Assembly: GCA_003575245.1 (NCBI GenBank)
Contig: NMQN01000122.1
Span: 1 to 7,660 of the forward strand
Length of the DNA stretch: 7,660 nt
Reading direction: 5' to 3'
Source: Candidatus Atribacteria bacterium 1244-E10-H5-B2
Lineage (GTDB): Bacteria; Atribacterota; JS1; SB-45; 34-128
The notes beneath the pieces were generated by a model that did not search any database, was not told where the DNA came from, and saw only the letters and a list, made by a program, of their open reading frames with translations. The translations under genes were made by a program, and so were the position numbers. The number at the start of each line of letters is the position of its first letter. The first letter of the stretch is position 1. Below, piece by piece: positions 1 through 5,108 of the stretch.

Positions 1-95
1 ATATGTCAAATAGTCTCTTTTAGCCCTATTTAACCCTGTTTTTAGCATTTGTCTCTTTTTCGCTTATGCTACCCTTACAGGTCTCCCTGGAATAG
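1..95. repeat. Left copy of the 95-bp terminal direct repeat
   Basis: Bases 1-95 are identical to 7566-7660, with no mismatch by direct reading. Because the copies sit exactly at both window ends, the natural reading is the overlap of a circular molecule, unique length 7565 bp. A linear genome with direct terminal repeats would look the same. Inside the repeat are short recurrences: GTCTCTTTT at 13 and 51, TTTTTAGC-like at 18 and 39, and CCCT at 24, 34, 72 and 85. Confidence 0.95.
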
Positions 96-107
96 CCGTA
101 GCATAGC
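62..107. repeat. Inverted repeat in the non-coding leader
   Basis: The arm at 62-72 pairs with 98-107 (GTAGCATAGC) over about ten pairs, with one bulged T at 65. The 25-nt interval holds a small CAGG/CCTG hairpin (78-81 with 86-89). It lies in the gene-free segment that runs across the circle junction from 7460 to 242. It could be an operator, a recombinase or packaging site, or part of the origin; nothing distinguishes these. Positions 1-166 hold no gene I can support. Confidence 0.5.
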
Positions 108-138
108 TTAAAATGAACCTTAAAAGTCTATTTAACCG

Positions 139-162
139 GCAGGTGGGTTTTCGATCCCCTGC
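139..162 (+). repeat. Stem-loop GCAGG/CCTGC in the initiator leader
   Basis: GCAGG (139-143) pairs with CCTGC (158-162). After a bulged T144 the helix continues with G145-C157 and G146-C156 around a loop containing TTTTCGA. The loop superficially resembles a tRNA T-arm, but no acceptor, D or anticodon arms accompany it. It sits just upstream of the larger switch-like structure at 167-241 and may be part of the same regulatory leader or the origin. Confidence 0.45.
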
Positions 163-166
163 TTAA

Positions 167-241
167 TGCCTGGCCGATGATTAGGGAGTTTGTAAAATCC
201 TTTCGCTCTGATCATTGGCCAGGTAAGAAAGGATTTTGTAA
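167..241 (+). promoter_or_regulatory. Two competing hairpins over the initiator ribosome-binding site
   Basis: Hairpin A: 167-186 pairs with 206-225 in 20 consecutive pairs (16 Watson-Crick, 4 G-U), with a 19-nt loop (187-205). Hairpin B: 190-204 pairs with 227-241 in 15 consecutive pairs (13 Watson-Crick, 2 G-U). The 5' arm of B lies in the loop of A. The 3' arm of B contains the Shine-Dalgarno GAAAGGA (227-233) and ends just before the ATG at 243. Only one nucleotide (226) separates the 3' arms, and only three (187-189) the 5' arms, so both full helices can hardly coexist. The arrangement therefore looks like a switch: A leaves the ribosome site free, B hides it. The pairings are seen directly; the control role is inference. 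A DNA-level role (operator or origin hairpin) is the alternative. Confidence 0.65.
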
Positions 242-242
242 T

Positions 243-737
243 ATGAAGAAAAAAAAATATCAAGACGAAGAGCATTTTTTAGACAAAAACTCAAGATTAG
301 ATTCTATGAAATATCCGGAATTAGACGGATCAGATACAGTATGGGAACAGCATAAACGGATCAAGTTAGGATTTTTTCACGCTAATATATTATCTCAATT
401 AAGACCTCGGGCAGTAAAGTTATACGATGTAATTTTATGTTGCACTAATAGAAAACAAAGCACTTATGCCGGGAATAAAAAATTAAGCGAACTATCGCAG
501 TTATCAGAACTTAGGATCGGAAAGAAAAAATATTCATATCTAAATGAATTGGAATATTGGCACTTAATTAAAAGATATTTGAAACCTAACCGGTGGGACA
601 AAAGAAAGAAGGATAGAACTATCGTAGTTTTGAGATGGGATACAGCAAGAGAAAAATTATTAGGAGAAGGAAAAATTACCAAAGAAGGTATTGCCAGGCC
701 TAACCCTTTCTCAGGACTCCCAAAAAAGACGAAATGA
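243..737 (+). CDS. Winged-helix DNA-binding protein, probable replication initiator
   Basis: The start is taken as the ATG at 243 (164 aa) because GAAAGGA lies at 227-233 at a good distance. An in-frame ATG at 177 has no ribosome site and falls inside the hairpin. Residues about 44-128 read as a winged-helix domain: a helix with ILSQLRPRAVKLYDVIL, a helix-turn-helix around KKLSELSQLSELRIGKKK, then LNELEYWHLIKRYL and a basic strand-rich wing (KRKKDRTIVVLRW). The N-terminus is lysine-rich and the C-terminus is basic and probably disordered. This pattern is typical of initiators of small plasmids and phage O-like proteins, though with no helicase-loader domain. Iteron-like dyads begin at the stop codon, as expected for an initiator beside its origin. 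A transcriptional regulator with a similar fold is the main alternative. Translation is probably controlled by the 167-241 leader. Confidence 0.6.
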   Translation: MKKKKYQDEEHFLDKNSRLDSMKYPELDGSDTVWEQHKRIKLGFFHANILSQLRPRAVKLYDVILCCTNRKQSTYAGNKKLSELSQLSELRIGKKKYSYLNELEYWHLIKRYLKPNRWDKRKKDRTIVVLRWDTAREKLLGEGKITKEGIARPNPFSGLPKKTK

Positions 738-840
738 TAAGGTAACAAAAGGTTACCTTATTAGAACTCAATATTTAAAGAAAAAGGGGGATAGGGGAAC
801 AAAAGGTTACCTACCCCAGGTAACAAAAGGTTACCTTATT
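737..840. repeat. Iteron-like dyad repeats, candidate replication origin
   Basis: A 22-bp unit beginning GGTAAC, with AAAAG in the middle and GTTACC after it, is present identically at 741-762 and 819-840. A third copy at 795-812 matches the first 18 bases with one mismatch (GGGAAC for GGTAAC). Each full unit is itself a dyad; the first extends to a perfect 10-bp inverted repeat (737-746 with 752-761, 5-nt loop). Start-to-start spacings are 54 and 24 bp. The first dyad overlaps the stop codon of the presumed initiator. Repeats of this kind next to an initiator gene and an AT-rich tract are the usual layout of iteron origins. They could instead be operators, and the first dyad could act as a weak transcription stop. 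Confidence 0.65.
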
Positions 841-1020
841 ATTCTAATAGGTAGTTAAGGGAATAGGTATCTCTTTTCCTAAAAGTGTTTAATAAGAGGG
901 TATTTTAAAGCAAGTCAATTTTGAGGGTAGAAAGAGATAGAAAAATAAAAGAGGAAATTTTGATTTAGGGCGAACAAAAGTTTTTTGTTTAGTTTAGGTG
1001 ATATTTAAAAAAGAGGTGAT
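841..1020. other. AT-rich spacer after the iterons, possible DNA-unwinding region
   Basis: No gene is supportable here. The stretch is strongly A+T-rich, with purine-rich runs such as AAAAATAAAAGAGGAAA. It holds a short perfect inverted repeat AACAAAA/TTTTGTT (973-979 with 983-989), whose AACAAAAG core is also the core of the upstream iterons. Lying directly beside the iterons, it is a reasonable candidate for the melting region of the origin. That role is inferred from position and composition only. Confidence 0.35.
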
Positions 1021-1025
1021 CTTAA

Positions 1026-1190
1026 ATGCTACCGTATAGATTGAGTTTTCTAAGTAGATTTGATAGATTTTACGAGGCGTTAGTAAATTCTGTAAAAGAA
1101 TCTGAAGTCAGTGAAAGGGATTTTTACCGGCTCATTAGGGCTAAATGCAAGTCAATGGATCAGGAGCGAAGGGAAAAATTGATTAAGTAA
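1026..1190 (+). CDS. Small basic protein of unknown function, 54 aa
   Basis: An ATG at 1026 follows a very good ribosome site (AGAGGTGAT, 1012-1020) and opens 54 codons ending in TAA at 1188. The protein starts MLPYRLSFLSRFDRFYEALV and ends MDQERREKLIK. It is charged and probably all-helical (two or three short helices), with no membrane span and no motif I recognise. Small helical proteins next to an origin often modulate replication or act as regulators, but nothing here proves it. The strong Shine-Dalgarno and codon-like content are the reasons for calling it real. Confidence 0.6.
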   Translation: MLPYRLSFLSRFDRFYEALVNSVKESEVSERDFYRLIRAKCKSMDQERREKLIK

Positions 1191-1218
1191 AGTAGAAAGG
1201 TTGAATGAGGTTAATTAA

Positions 1219-1238
1219 GGCTACAAAAGGCTACAAAA
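1219..1238. repeat. Tandem 10-bp repeat GGCTACAAAA
   Basis: GGCTACAAAA occurs twice in direct succession (1219-1228 and 1229-1238), followed by an A-run. It lies about 220 bp upstream of the recombinase gene and just before a strong hairpin. It could be a protein-binding site, for example an accessory site for the recombinase or the initiator. Confidence 0.45.
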
Positions 1239-1252
1239 AAAATCTGCTTTAT

Positions 1253-1288
1253 TTTTCGGTGGGTATCGGTAAACGACCTCACCGAAGA
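1253..1288 (+). terminator. Strong hairpin, possible terminator or single-strand origin
   Basis: Bases 1253-1263 pair with 1278-1288 over eleven positions (two G-U), core CGGTG with CACCG. An inner TCG/CGA stem (1266-1268 with 1274-1276) closes a five-base loop, GTAAA. There is no good T-run afterwards on the plus strand. On the minus strand the helix is followed by a run of A residues and then mixed sequence, so a conventional intrinsic terminator is not clear on either strand. It separates the 54-aa gene from the recombinase promoter. A hairpin role in replication (lagging-strand initiation or nicking) is an alternative. Confidence 0.45.
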
Positions 1289-1398
1289 TTTAATTAGCTG
1301 TTTAACAAAATACAGAAAATGTTAATAATAAAATAATATCGGAAAGCCTTTAAATAAAAGCTATTTAAAATAAAATTAAAATAATTTCTAAAAAAGGC

Positions 1399-1426
1399 TT
1401 GACTTTTCTTTACAATAATATATAAT
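1399..1426 (+). promoter_or_regulatory. Sigma-70-type promoter of the recombinase gene
   Basis: TTGACT (1399-1404) and a perfect TATAAT (1421-1426) are separated by 16 bp, with the recombinase ATG 35 bases past the -10 box. An inverted repeat AAGCCTTT (1344-1351) / AAAGGCTT (1393-1400) runs into the -35 box and could be a regulator site. Between the hairpin at 1288 and this promoter there is only AT-rich sequence. Confidence 0.75.
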
Positions 1427-1460
1427 AGAATAAAAAAGTAAAGAAAGGGGATCGATAATA

Positions 1461-2036
1461 ATGAGAACAGTCCAACCGATAAGAGACATCAAAAAAATTA
1501 AGGCTATAAAGGGGAATCTAAGAAAAAGGAATCCCCGGGATTTTTTACTCTTTACCCTGGGAATCAATACCGGCCTCAGGATATCAGATATTTTAAGATT
1601 AAAGGTTGAAGATGTGAAGGATCAGACCGGAGAAATTAAAGAGTATTTAGACTTAAACGAGAAAAAGACTAAGAAACAAAGGCTAATCTATCTTAATGAC
1701 GAGGTCAGAAATGCCTTAGAATATTATTTTGATAAGACTGGAATATATGACCTGGAACGTTATCTATTTATTAGCGATAAGACAAAGATAAATAAACCTA
1801 TTAGCAGGATTCGAGCCTGGCAGTTGATTCAAATTTGGTGCCGGGAAGTGGGAATCAAAGGAAGGATCGGAACTCATACACTCCGGAAAACTGCTGGCTA
1901 TCAGATGAGGATTGCCGGGGTCGCTATCGAACTGATTCAAGAGGTCTTAGGCCATCAGTCTATCTCAATGACAAAACGCTACCTGGGTATAACTAACGAT
2001 GAGATAACGAAGGTATTGAAGAATTTCAATTTATAG
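1461..2036 (+). CDS. Minimal tyrosine recombinase (integrase or resolvase)
   Basis: The 191-aa protein consists almost entirely of the catalytic domain. Visible catalytic residues are Arg40 (in NTGLRISDIL), a lysine in the beta-hairpin around KKTKKQR (68-74), His139-x-x-Arg142 (HTLRK), His165 (LGHQS) and the nucleophile Tyr174 (TKRYLGI). These proteins cut and rejoin DNA through a 3'-phosphotyrosine link at a short core site. The usual N-terminal SAM-like core-binding domain and arm-binding domain are missing; only about 20 residues precede the catalytic fold. The length is like that of FimB/FimE-type recombinases. Ribosome site AAAGGGG lies at 1444-1450, with its own promoter at 1399-1426. 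In a circular element it could integrate into a host site, resolve multimers or invert DNA; no attachment core can be identified from this window. Confidence 0.92.
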   Translation: MRTVQPIRDIKKIKAIKGNLRKRNPRDFLLFTLGINTGLRISDILRLKVEDVKDQTGEIKEYLDLNEKKTKKQRLIYLNDEVRNALEYYFDKTGIYDLERYLFISDKTKINKPISRIRAWQLIQIWCREVGIKGRIGTHTLRKTAGYQMRIAGVAIELIQEVLGHQSISMTKRYLGITNDEITKVLKNFNL

Positions 2037-2301
2037 ATATATCTAAGAAGAAAAGGCGTAAGTTTTTAGTGAAAATAGCCAAAATCGCATATAAAGCGTA
2101 TAAGAAGGTCTTAAACGGTGATCAGGCTGTTTCGCTTATGATGGGTTAAGCAGAGGGCGATATGAAGGCGTATTAGGGGGGTGATAACAAAAAAAGAGCG
2201 GTTTTAGGGCTATTCTGAACGAGTTACTTAGCTAAAAAGACAGCCGGTTGTTCTTTTAGGGCTATTCTGAGTGATTTATTAAATAAGAAAGGAGGTTTTA
2301 A
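2037..2301 (+). other. Gene-poor leader with a 17-bp direct repeat
   Basis: TTTTAGGGCTATTCTGA occurs at 2202-2218 and again at 2254-2270, 52 bp apart. Similarity continues loosely on both sides (AGCGG versus AGCCGG before it, GAGTTA versus GATTTA after it), as if a segment of about 50 bp was duplicated. It lies directly upstream of the membrane-protein gene and may hold binding sites for a regulator or the recombinase. A 26-codon GTG-started frame at 2069-2149 lacks a ribosome site and is not called. No clear promoter is seen. Confidence 0.5.
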
Positions 2302-2472
2302 ATGGGAAGATCAGAGAAGATAATTCTTTGGGTTTCAGTCGTAATTGGTATCGTAATTGCTATTGCTGCCCTTTTGATATCCCTGCACAATTTTGGTCGT
2401 TTGAACCAAAACGACAAGGTCATAAATGTGATAGCTGAAACACAAGAATACATAGTCGAATTGATCAAATGA
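2302..2472 (+). CDS. Small single-span membrane protein, 56 aa
   Basis: The ATG at 2302 follows a near-perfect ribosome site (GAAAGGAGG, 2287-2295). The protein has a short charged start (MGRSEK), one hydrophobic segment at residues 7-28 (IILWVSVVIGIVIAIAALLI plus two more residues), and a polar, probably helical tail (LNQNDKVINVIAETQEYIVELIK). It most likely sits in the inner membrane. Possible roles are a holin or lysis-timing protein, a superinfection-exclusion factor, or a helper-interference protein. There is no endolysin nearby, so a full lysis cassette is absent. The function is not shown by the sequence. Confidence 0.72.
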   Translation: MGRSEKIILWVSVVIGIVIAIAALLISLHNFGRLNQNDKVINVIAETQEYIVELIK

Positions 2473-2517
2473 GATTTTTCAATTTATATCTATAAAAATT
2501 AAGGAGTAAATAATTAA

Positions 2518-2772
2518 ATGAAAATAAACAAGAACTTAGCCAGTAGCCTTCACAAGCTGGCCAAAAAAGGTAACGATAAAAAAATGAAAAGATATATCGT
2601 ATTAAGAGAAGGACTTAATAATCTTAAAGAACCTACCTTGACGGTAGTAGTAGGAAACTCAACTTTTGAGCGGGCAGAATGGCTTGTAAAAATTTTAGTG
2701 CAGGAAACCAGTGCCTATTACCGGATACAAGAAGATGATGGAAAATTAGATGGAGAATTTAAAAGATATTAA
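2518..2772 (+). CDS. Conserved-looking protein of unknown function, 84 aa
   Basis: The ATG at 2518 is preceded by AAGGAG about eleven bases upstream. The N-terminal 25 residues are lysine-rich and helical (MKINKNLASSLHKLAKKG). The rest alternates strands and helices: KRYIVLREGL, then TLTVVVGNSTFERAEWLVKILVQET, ending in an acidic DDGKLDGEF tail. The layout suggests a small alpha/beta protein with a nucleic-acid-binding N-terminus. No family is recognised. It lies 45 bp after the membrane-protein gene, so the two are probably co-transcribed, and no terminator is visible after it. Confidence 0.6.
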   Translation: MKINKNLASSLHKLAKKGNDKKMKRYIVLREGLNNLKEPTLTVVVGNSTFERAEWLVKILVQETSAYYRIQEDDGKLDGEFKRY

Positions 2773-2796
2773 AATAATAAGGCGGTAAAATTTGAT

Positions 2797-2825
2797 TTGA
2801 CAATAATTTCTCAATCTGTTATATA
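2797..2825 (+). promoter_or_regulatory. Extended -10 promoter of the packaging operon (P1)
   Basis: TTGACA (2797-2802) and TATATA (2820-2825) are 17 bp apart, with the TGn extension at 2817-2819. The sequence TGTTATAT plus ATGTT at and just after the -10 box recurs at the promoter inside the end of the terminase gene. TGTTA occurs three times (2817, 2826, 2840). A shared regulator acting on both promoters is therefore plausible. It drives the zinc-ribbon and terminase genes. Confidence 0.8.
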
Positions 2826-2860
2826 TGTTAAAATATGTGTGTTAAAGGAAGGTGATATCT

Positions 2861-3037
2861 ATGAGGATAAAAAAAGAAAGCCCGGTATGCCCTAAGTGTA
2901 ATGGTAGATATGTTTATGCTCGGATAAAGACAAAAGATTATTGGTGTAGATATTGTAATTTTATCGGATCGAGGAGAGTTTTTTTTAGAAAAAAAAGAAA
3001 ACAGAAGGCTCAGAAAGTAAAGGCTAAGGTGATTTAA
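2861..3037 (+). CDS. Basic zinc-ribbon protein in the small-terminase position
   Basis: The ATG at 2861 is preferred over the GTG at 2852, because the GTG is part of the ribosome site itself (GGAAGGTGAT). The 58-aa protein carries CPKC and CRYC, 17 residues apart, the four ligands of a zinc ribbon. A very basic tail follows (RRVFFRKKRKQKAQKVKAK). It is small, DNA- or RNA-binding in character, and translationally coupled to the terminase: its TAA shares one base with the next ATG (TAATG). The gene just upstream of the large terminase is usually the small terminase or an HNH nuclease. This protein resembles neither, so it may be a minimal recognition factor, or simply a transcription-type zinc ribbon. 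The zinc-ribbon call is strong, the role open. Confidence 0.75.
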   Translation: MRIKKESPVCPKCNGRYVYARIKTKDYWCRYCNFIGSRRVFFRKKRKQKAQKVKAKVI

Positions 3038-4662
3038 TGACTGAAAATAATGAGCGTTTAGAAGCAAAGATCAGGAGTTATCGCAATCTGAAGCAATATC
3101 AGAATAAAACACCGGAAGAAGTTAGAGCGTTAGCAATCAAATATTTGGAAATGCCTAAGGCCGGTAAGAAACTCCAGGAAGCAAATATTATCGAATTTGC
3201 TACTGACAAAGAATATTTAAACCTATCCTTTAAGGAGAGGCCTGCCCAGGAAGTTATCCTCAGGGTTATCTATGGCCTACCCTTAAATAAAAAACAGCTA
3301 AAAATCTACTATAAAATCACTAAGAACAGAAAAGAATTTGAGGCGGGTCTTGAAAAAGAAGAGGCTATCCTGGTATTAGGGGCCAGGTCCGGAAAAAGTT
3401 TAATCGCTTCAGTTATAGCCTTATACGAAGGAACTCGTAAAAAATGGAGCAAATATCTTAACCGGGGTGAGTCCGGATATATAGAAGTCATTTCTACCAA
3501 ACAAAAACAGAGCGAACAAATAATAGGGGCCAATTGCCTCAGGCTAATGGAGAACTCCCCTAAACTTAAAGGCTATGTTAGGGATCACACTCAAAGCGAA
3601 TTGATATTAAAAAACAATATGAGGATCTTATCTCTTCCCTGTAACTCTACCGCTGGCCGGGGCTTGCCTGTCGTATGCCTTATATTTGACGAGATAGGCC
3701 ATTTTTATACAGAGGGAGTAAGAGCTGATGAAACAATTTTTAATGCTCTAAGACCCCGACAGGCCCAATTCCCCGGGGCTAAATTAGTTTTAATTTCTAC
3801 CCCCTCAGCTAAGCAGGGGCTACTTTGGAATTTCTTTGATGATGGCTTTAAAACTGCTGGCAGGCTGACCGCTCAGGCTGAAACTTTATTTATGAATCCT
3901 TTAGTAGATCAGAAATTTTTACAGAAGGAAAAGAAAAGGGATATCGACAATTACCGCCGGGAATTTTTAGCAGAGTTTGCCGAAAAAGTAGAGGCGTTTC
4001 TGTCTTATGATCTCGTTGCCGGTGCCTTAAAACTGGCTGGCGATCTACCATATAAAGCAGAATATCGATATTATGCCGGTATAGACGCCTCAGGACTTGC
4101 AGGCCGAGATAAATTTGCCCTGGCCATAACACATAAACAAGATAATAAAGTTTATGTTGACAAGTCTGTAACTTGGAATTTGTCCGACCCTGACCCGATA
4201 ATGAAGGATATCAAAGAATTGACCGGGATATACCATATTAACAAAGCAAGCATTGATAAATACGCTAAGGGTTGGGTTCAGAATGCTCTTGAAAAGATAG
4301 GATTAGAGGTAAATATCAGGCCTTCCCTGGCTGAAATATATGTAAATATTAAAAGTCTTATGCTCGGGGATAGGCTCTATCTACCCGATAATCAGGGGAT
4401 CAAGAAGGCTTTTCTTAATACTCAAGCCTATTATGGAAGGAATAATCAATTATCTATCGCTCACGAAAGGGATTCGGCCGGTCATTCTGACGAGGCTGAT
4501 GCTATTTCTACGAGTGTCTTTGAGGCTATTAAAGAGGAATCAGTGCCAGGTTTTTATATATCTGAAACTACTCAAAAGAAGATAGACGAGGAGAGCTGGC
4601 AGAAATTAGAGAATTGGGGCGACTTGACAGGTCAAAAATTTTATGTTATATTATGTTTATAA
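3037..4662 (+). CDS. terL: Phage terminase large subunit (TerL)
   Basis: This 541-aa protein is the ATP-driven motor that pumps DNA into proheads and cuts it. The ATPase domain has Walker A LGARSGKS (residues 114-121), Walker B LIFDE with Asp218 and the catalytic Glu219, and the coupling motif LVLISTPS (250-257). The RNase H-like nuclease domain shows the acidic positions Asp350 (YYAGIDASG), Asp407 (ASIDKYA) and Asp485 and/or Asp488 (GHSDEADAI). Length and domain order are normal, so the enzyme appears intact. It overlaps the zinc-ribbon gene by one base and is transcribed from the promoter at 2797. The usual next gene, the portal, is missing. Its final codons (4624-4652) double as a promoter for the downstream genes. 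The C-terminus (QKFYVILCL) is unremarkable and possibly shaped by that overlap. Confidence 0.95.
   Translation: MTENNERLEAKIRSYRNLKQYQNKTPEEVRALAIKYLEMPKAGKKLQEANIIEFATDKEYLNLSFKERPAQEVILRVIYGLPLNKKQLKIYYKITKNRKEFEAGLEKEEAILVLGARSGKSLIASVIALYEGTRKKWSKYLNRGESGYIEVISTKQKQSEQIIGANCLRLMENSPKLKGYVRDHTQSELILKNNMRILSLPCNSTAGRGLPVVCLIFDEIGHFYTEGVRADETIFNALRPRQAQFPGAKLVLISTPSAKQGLLWNFFDDGFKTAGRLTAQAETLFMNPLVDQKFLQKEKKRDIDNYRREFLAEFAEKVEAFLSYDLVAGALKLAGDLPYKAEYRYYAGIDASGLAGRDKFALAITHKQDNKVYVDKSVTWNLSDPDPIMKDIKELTGIYHINKASIDKYAKGWVQNALEKIGLEVNIRPSLAEIYVNIKSLMLGDRLYLPDNQGIKKAFLNTQAYYGRNNQLSIAHERDSAGHSDEADAISTSVFEAIKEESVPGFYISETTQKKIDEESWQKLENWGDLTGQKFYVILCL
4624..4652 (+). promoter_or_regulatory. Extended -10 promoter inside the end of terL (P2)
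   Basis: TTGACA (4624-4629) and TATATT (4647-4652) are 17 bp apart, with TGT just before the -10 box (4644-4646). An inverted repeat GTTATA (4645-4650) / TATAAC (4658-4663) straddles the -10 box and likely start site, like an operator. It closely resembles the promoter at 2797 and should transcribe the ribbon-helix-helix gene, the structured RNA and the capsid gene. Confidence 0.75.
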
Positions 4663-4681
4663 CGTTAGAGGTGGTGATTTT

Positions 4682-5095
4682 ATGAGAAAATCTAACAGTA
4701 TTGAGATCCCGGGTCTTCTTCTCCCGGCGGGTTGTAGTTGGAAAATTAAACGTGATAGAATTACAAAAAATCCTAAGGAAATTAAGCTGATCGCTTTCAG
4801 GATCCCGGTAAAAATGGCAGATAAAATTGATAAATTTGCCGATAAACTTGAATTAAAATATTTGCCAATAAAAGGAAAGGGTATTATGAGCCTTGCGATC
4901 AGGCTGTTAATTGAGGATTCTCTTAACCGGTATATGGGGCCTAAAAATGATCCTGATGAGTTAATGTGTCCCTTTGCTGACGAGATGAGTGAGATCTTAC
5001 CGGTATTAAAAAATATAAGATTACGAGAAAAGCTCGAAAATATAAGCGGAGATAATCAGGAAGAAATTGATAAAATAATTAAAGAATTCGCTTAG
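4682..5095 (+). CDS. Ribbon-helix-helix-like protein, possible autoregulator
   Basis: The start is the ATG at 4682 (137 aa), after GAGGTGGTGA. An earlier in-frame ATG at 4643 lies inside terL and ahead of the promoter's start site. Residues 34-82 fit a ribbon-helix-helix: a strand (IKLIAFRIP), helix A (VKMADKIDKFADKLEL), a turn rich in glycine and lysine, and helix B (IMSLAIRLLIEDSLNRY). CopG/Arc-type proteins of this fold bind operators as dimers, the strand reading the major groove. The C-terminus (about 93-137) is acidic and helical and may oligomerise. Its promoter carries an inverted repeat over the -10 box, and the terminase promoter has related sequence, so it could control both late promoters. 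Because it stands where portal or scaffold genes usually lie, a structural or small-terminase role is a weaker alternative. Confidence 0.6.
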   Translation: MRKSNSIEIPGLLLPAGCSWKIKRDRITKNPKEIKLIAFRIPVKMADKIDKFADKLELKYLPIKGKGIMSLAIRLLIEDSLNRYMGPKNDPDELMCPFADEMSEILPVLKNIRLREKLENISGDNQEEIDKIIKEFA

Positions 5096-5108
5096 CCTGT
5101 ATCTCTTA

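Noticed and set aside
139..162. T-arm-like loop suggesting a tRNA or tRNA-derived attachment site
   Set aside because: The loop is one or two bases too long and no matching acceptor, D or anticodon arms can be built around it.
177..242. N-terminal 22-residue extension of the initiator
   Set aside because: No ribosome site precedes ATG 177, and the stretch is fully occupied by the competing hairpins. ATG 243 has a good site.
737..840. CRISPR array
   Set aside because: There are only three repeats, unevenly spaced (54 and 24 bp), and no cas genes. The dyad structure fits iterons or operators.
2069..2149. 26-codon frame starting with GTG after the recombinase gene
   Set aside because: It has no ribosome-binding site, a weak start codon and no recognisable content.
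2828..3067. Minus-strand open frame of 79 codons over the zinc-ribbon gene
   Set aside because: It lies antisense to a well-supported gene with its own ribosome site, and reads as low-complexity hydrophobic shadow sequence.
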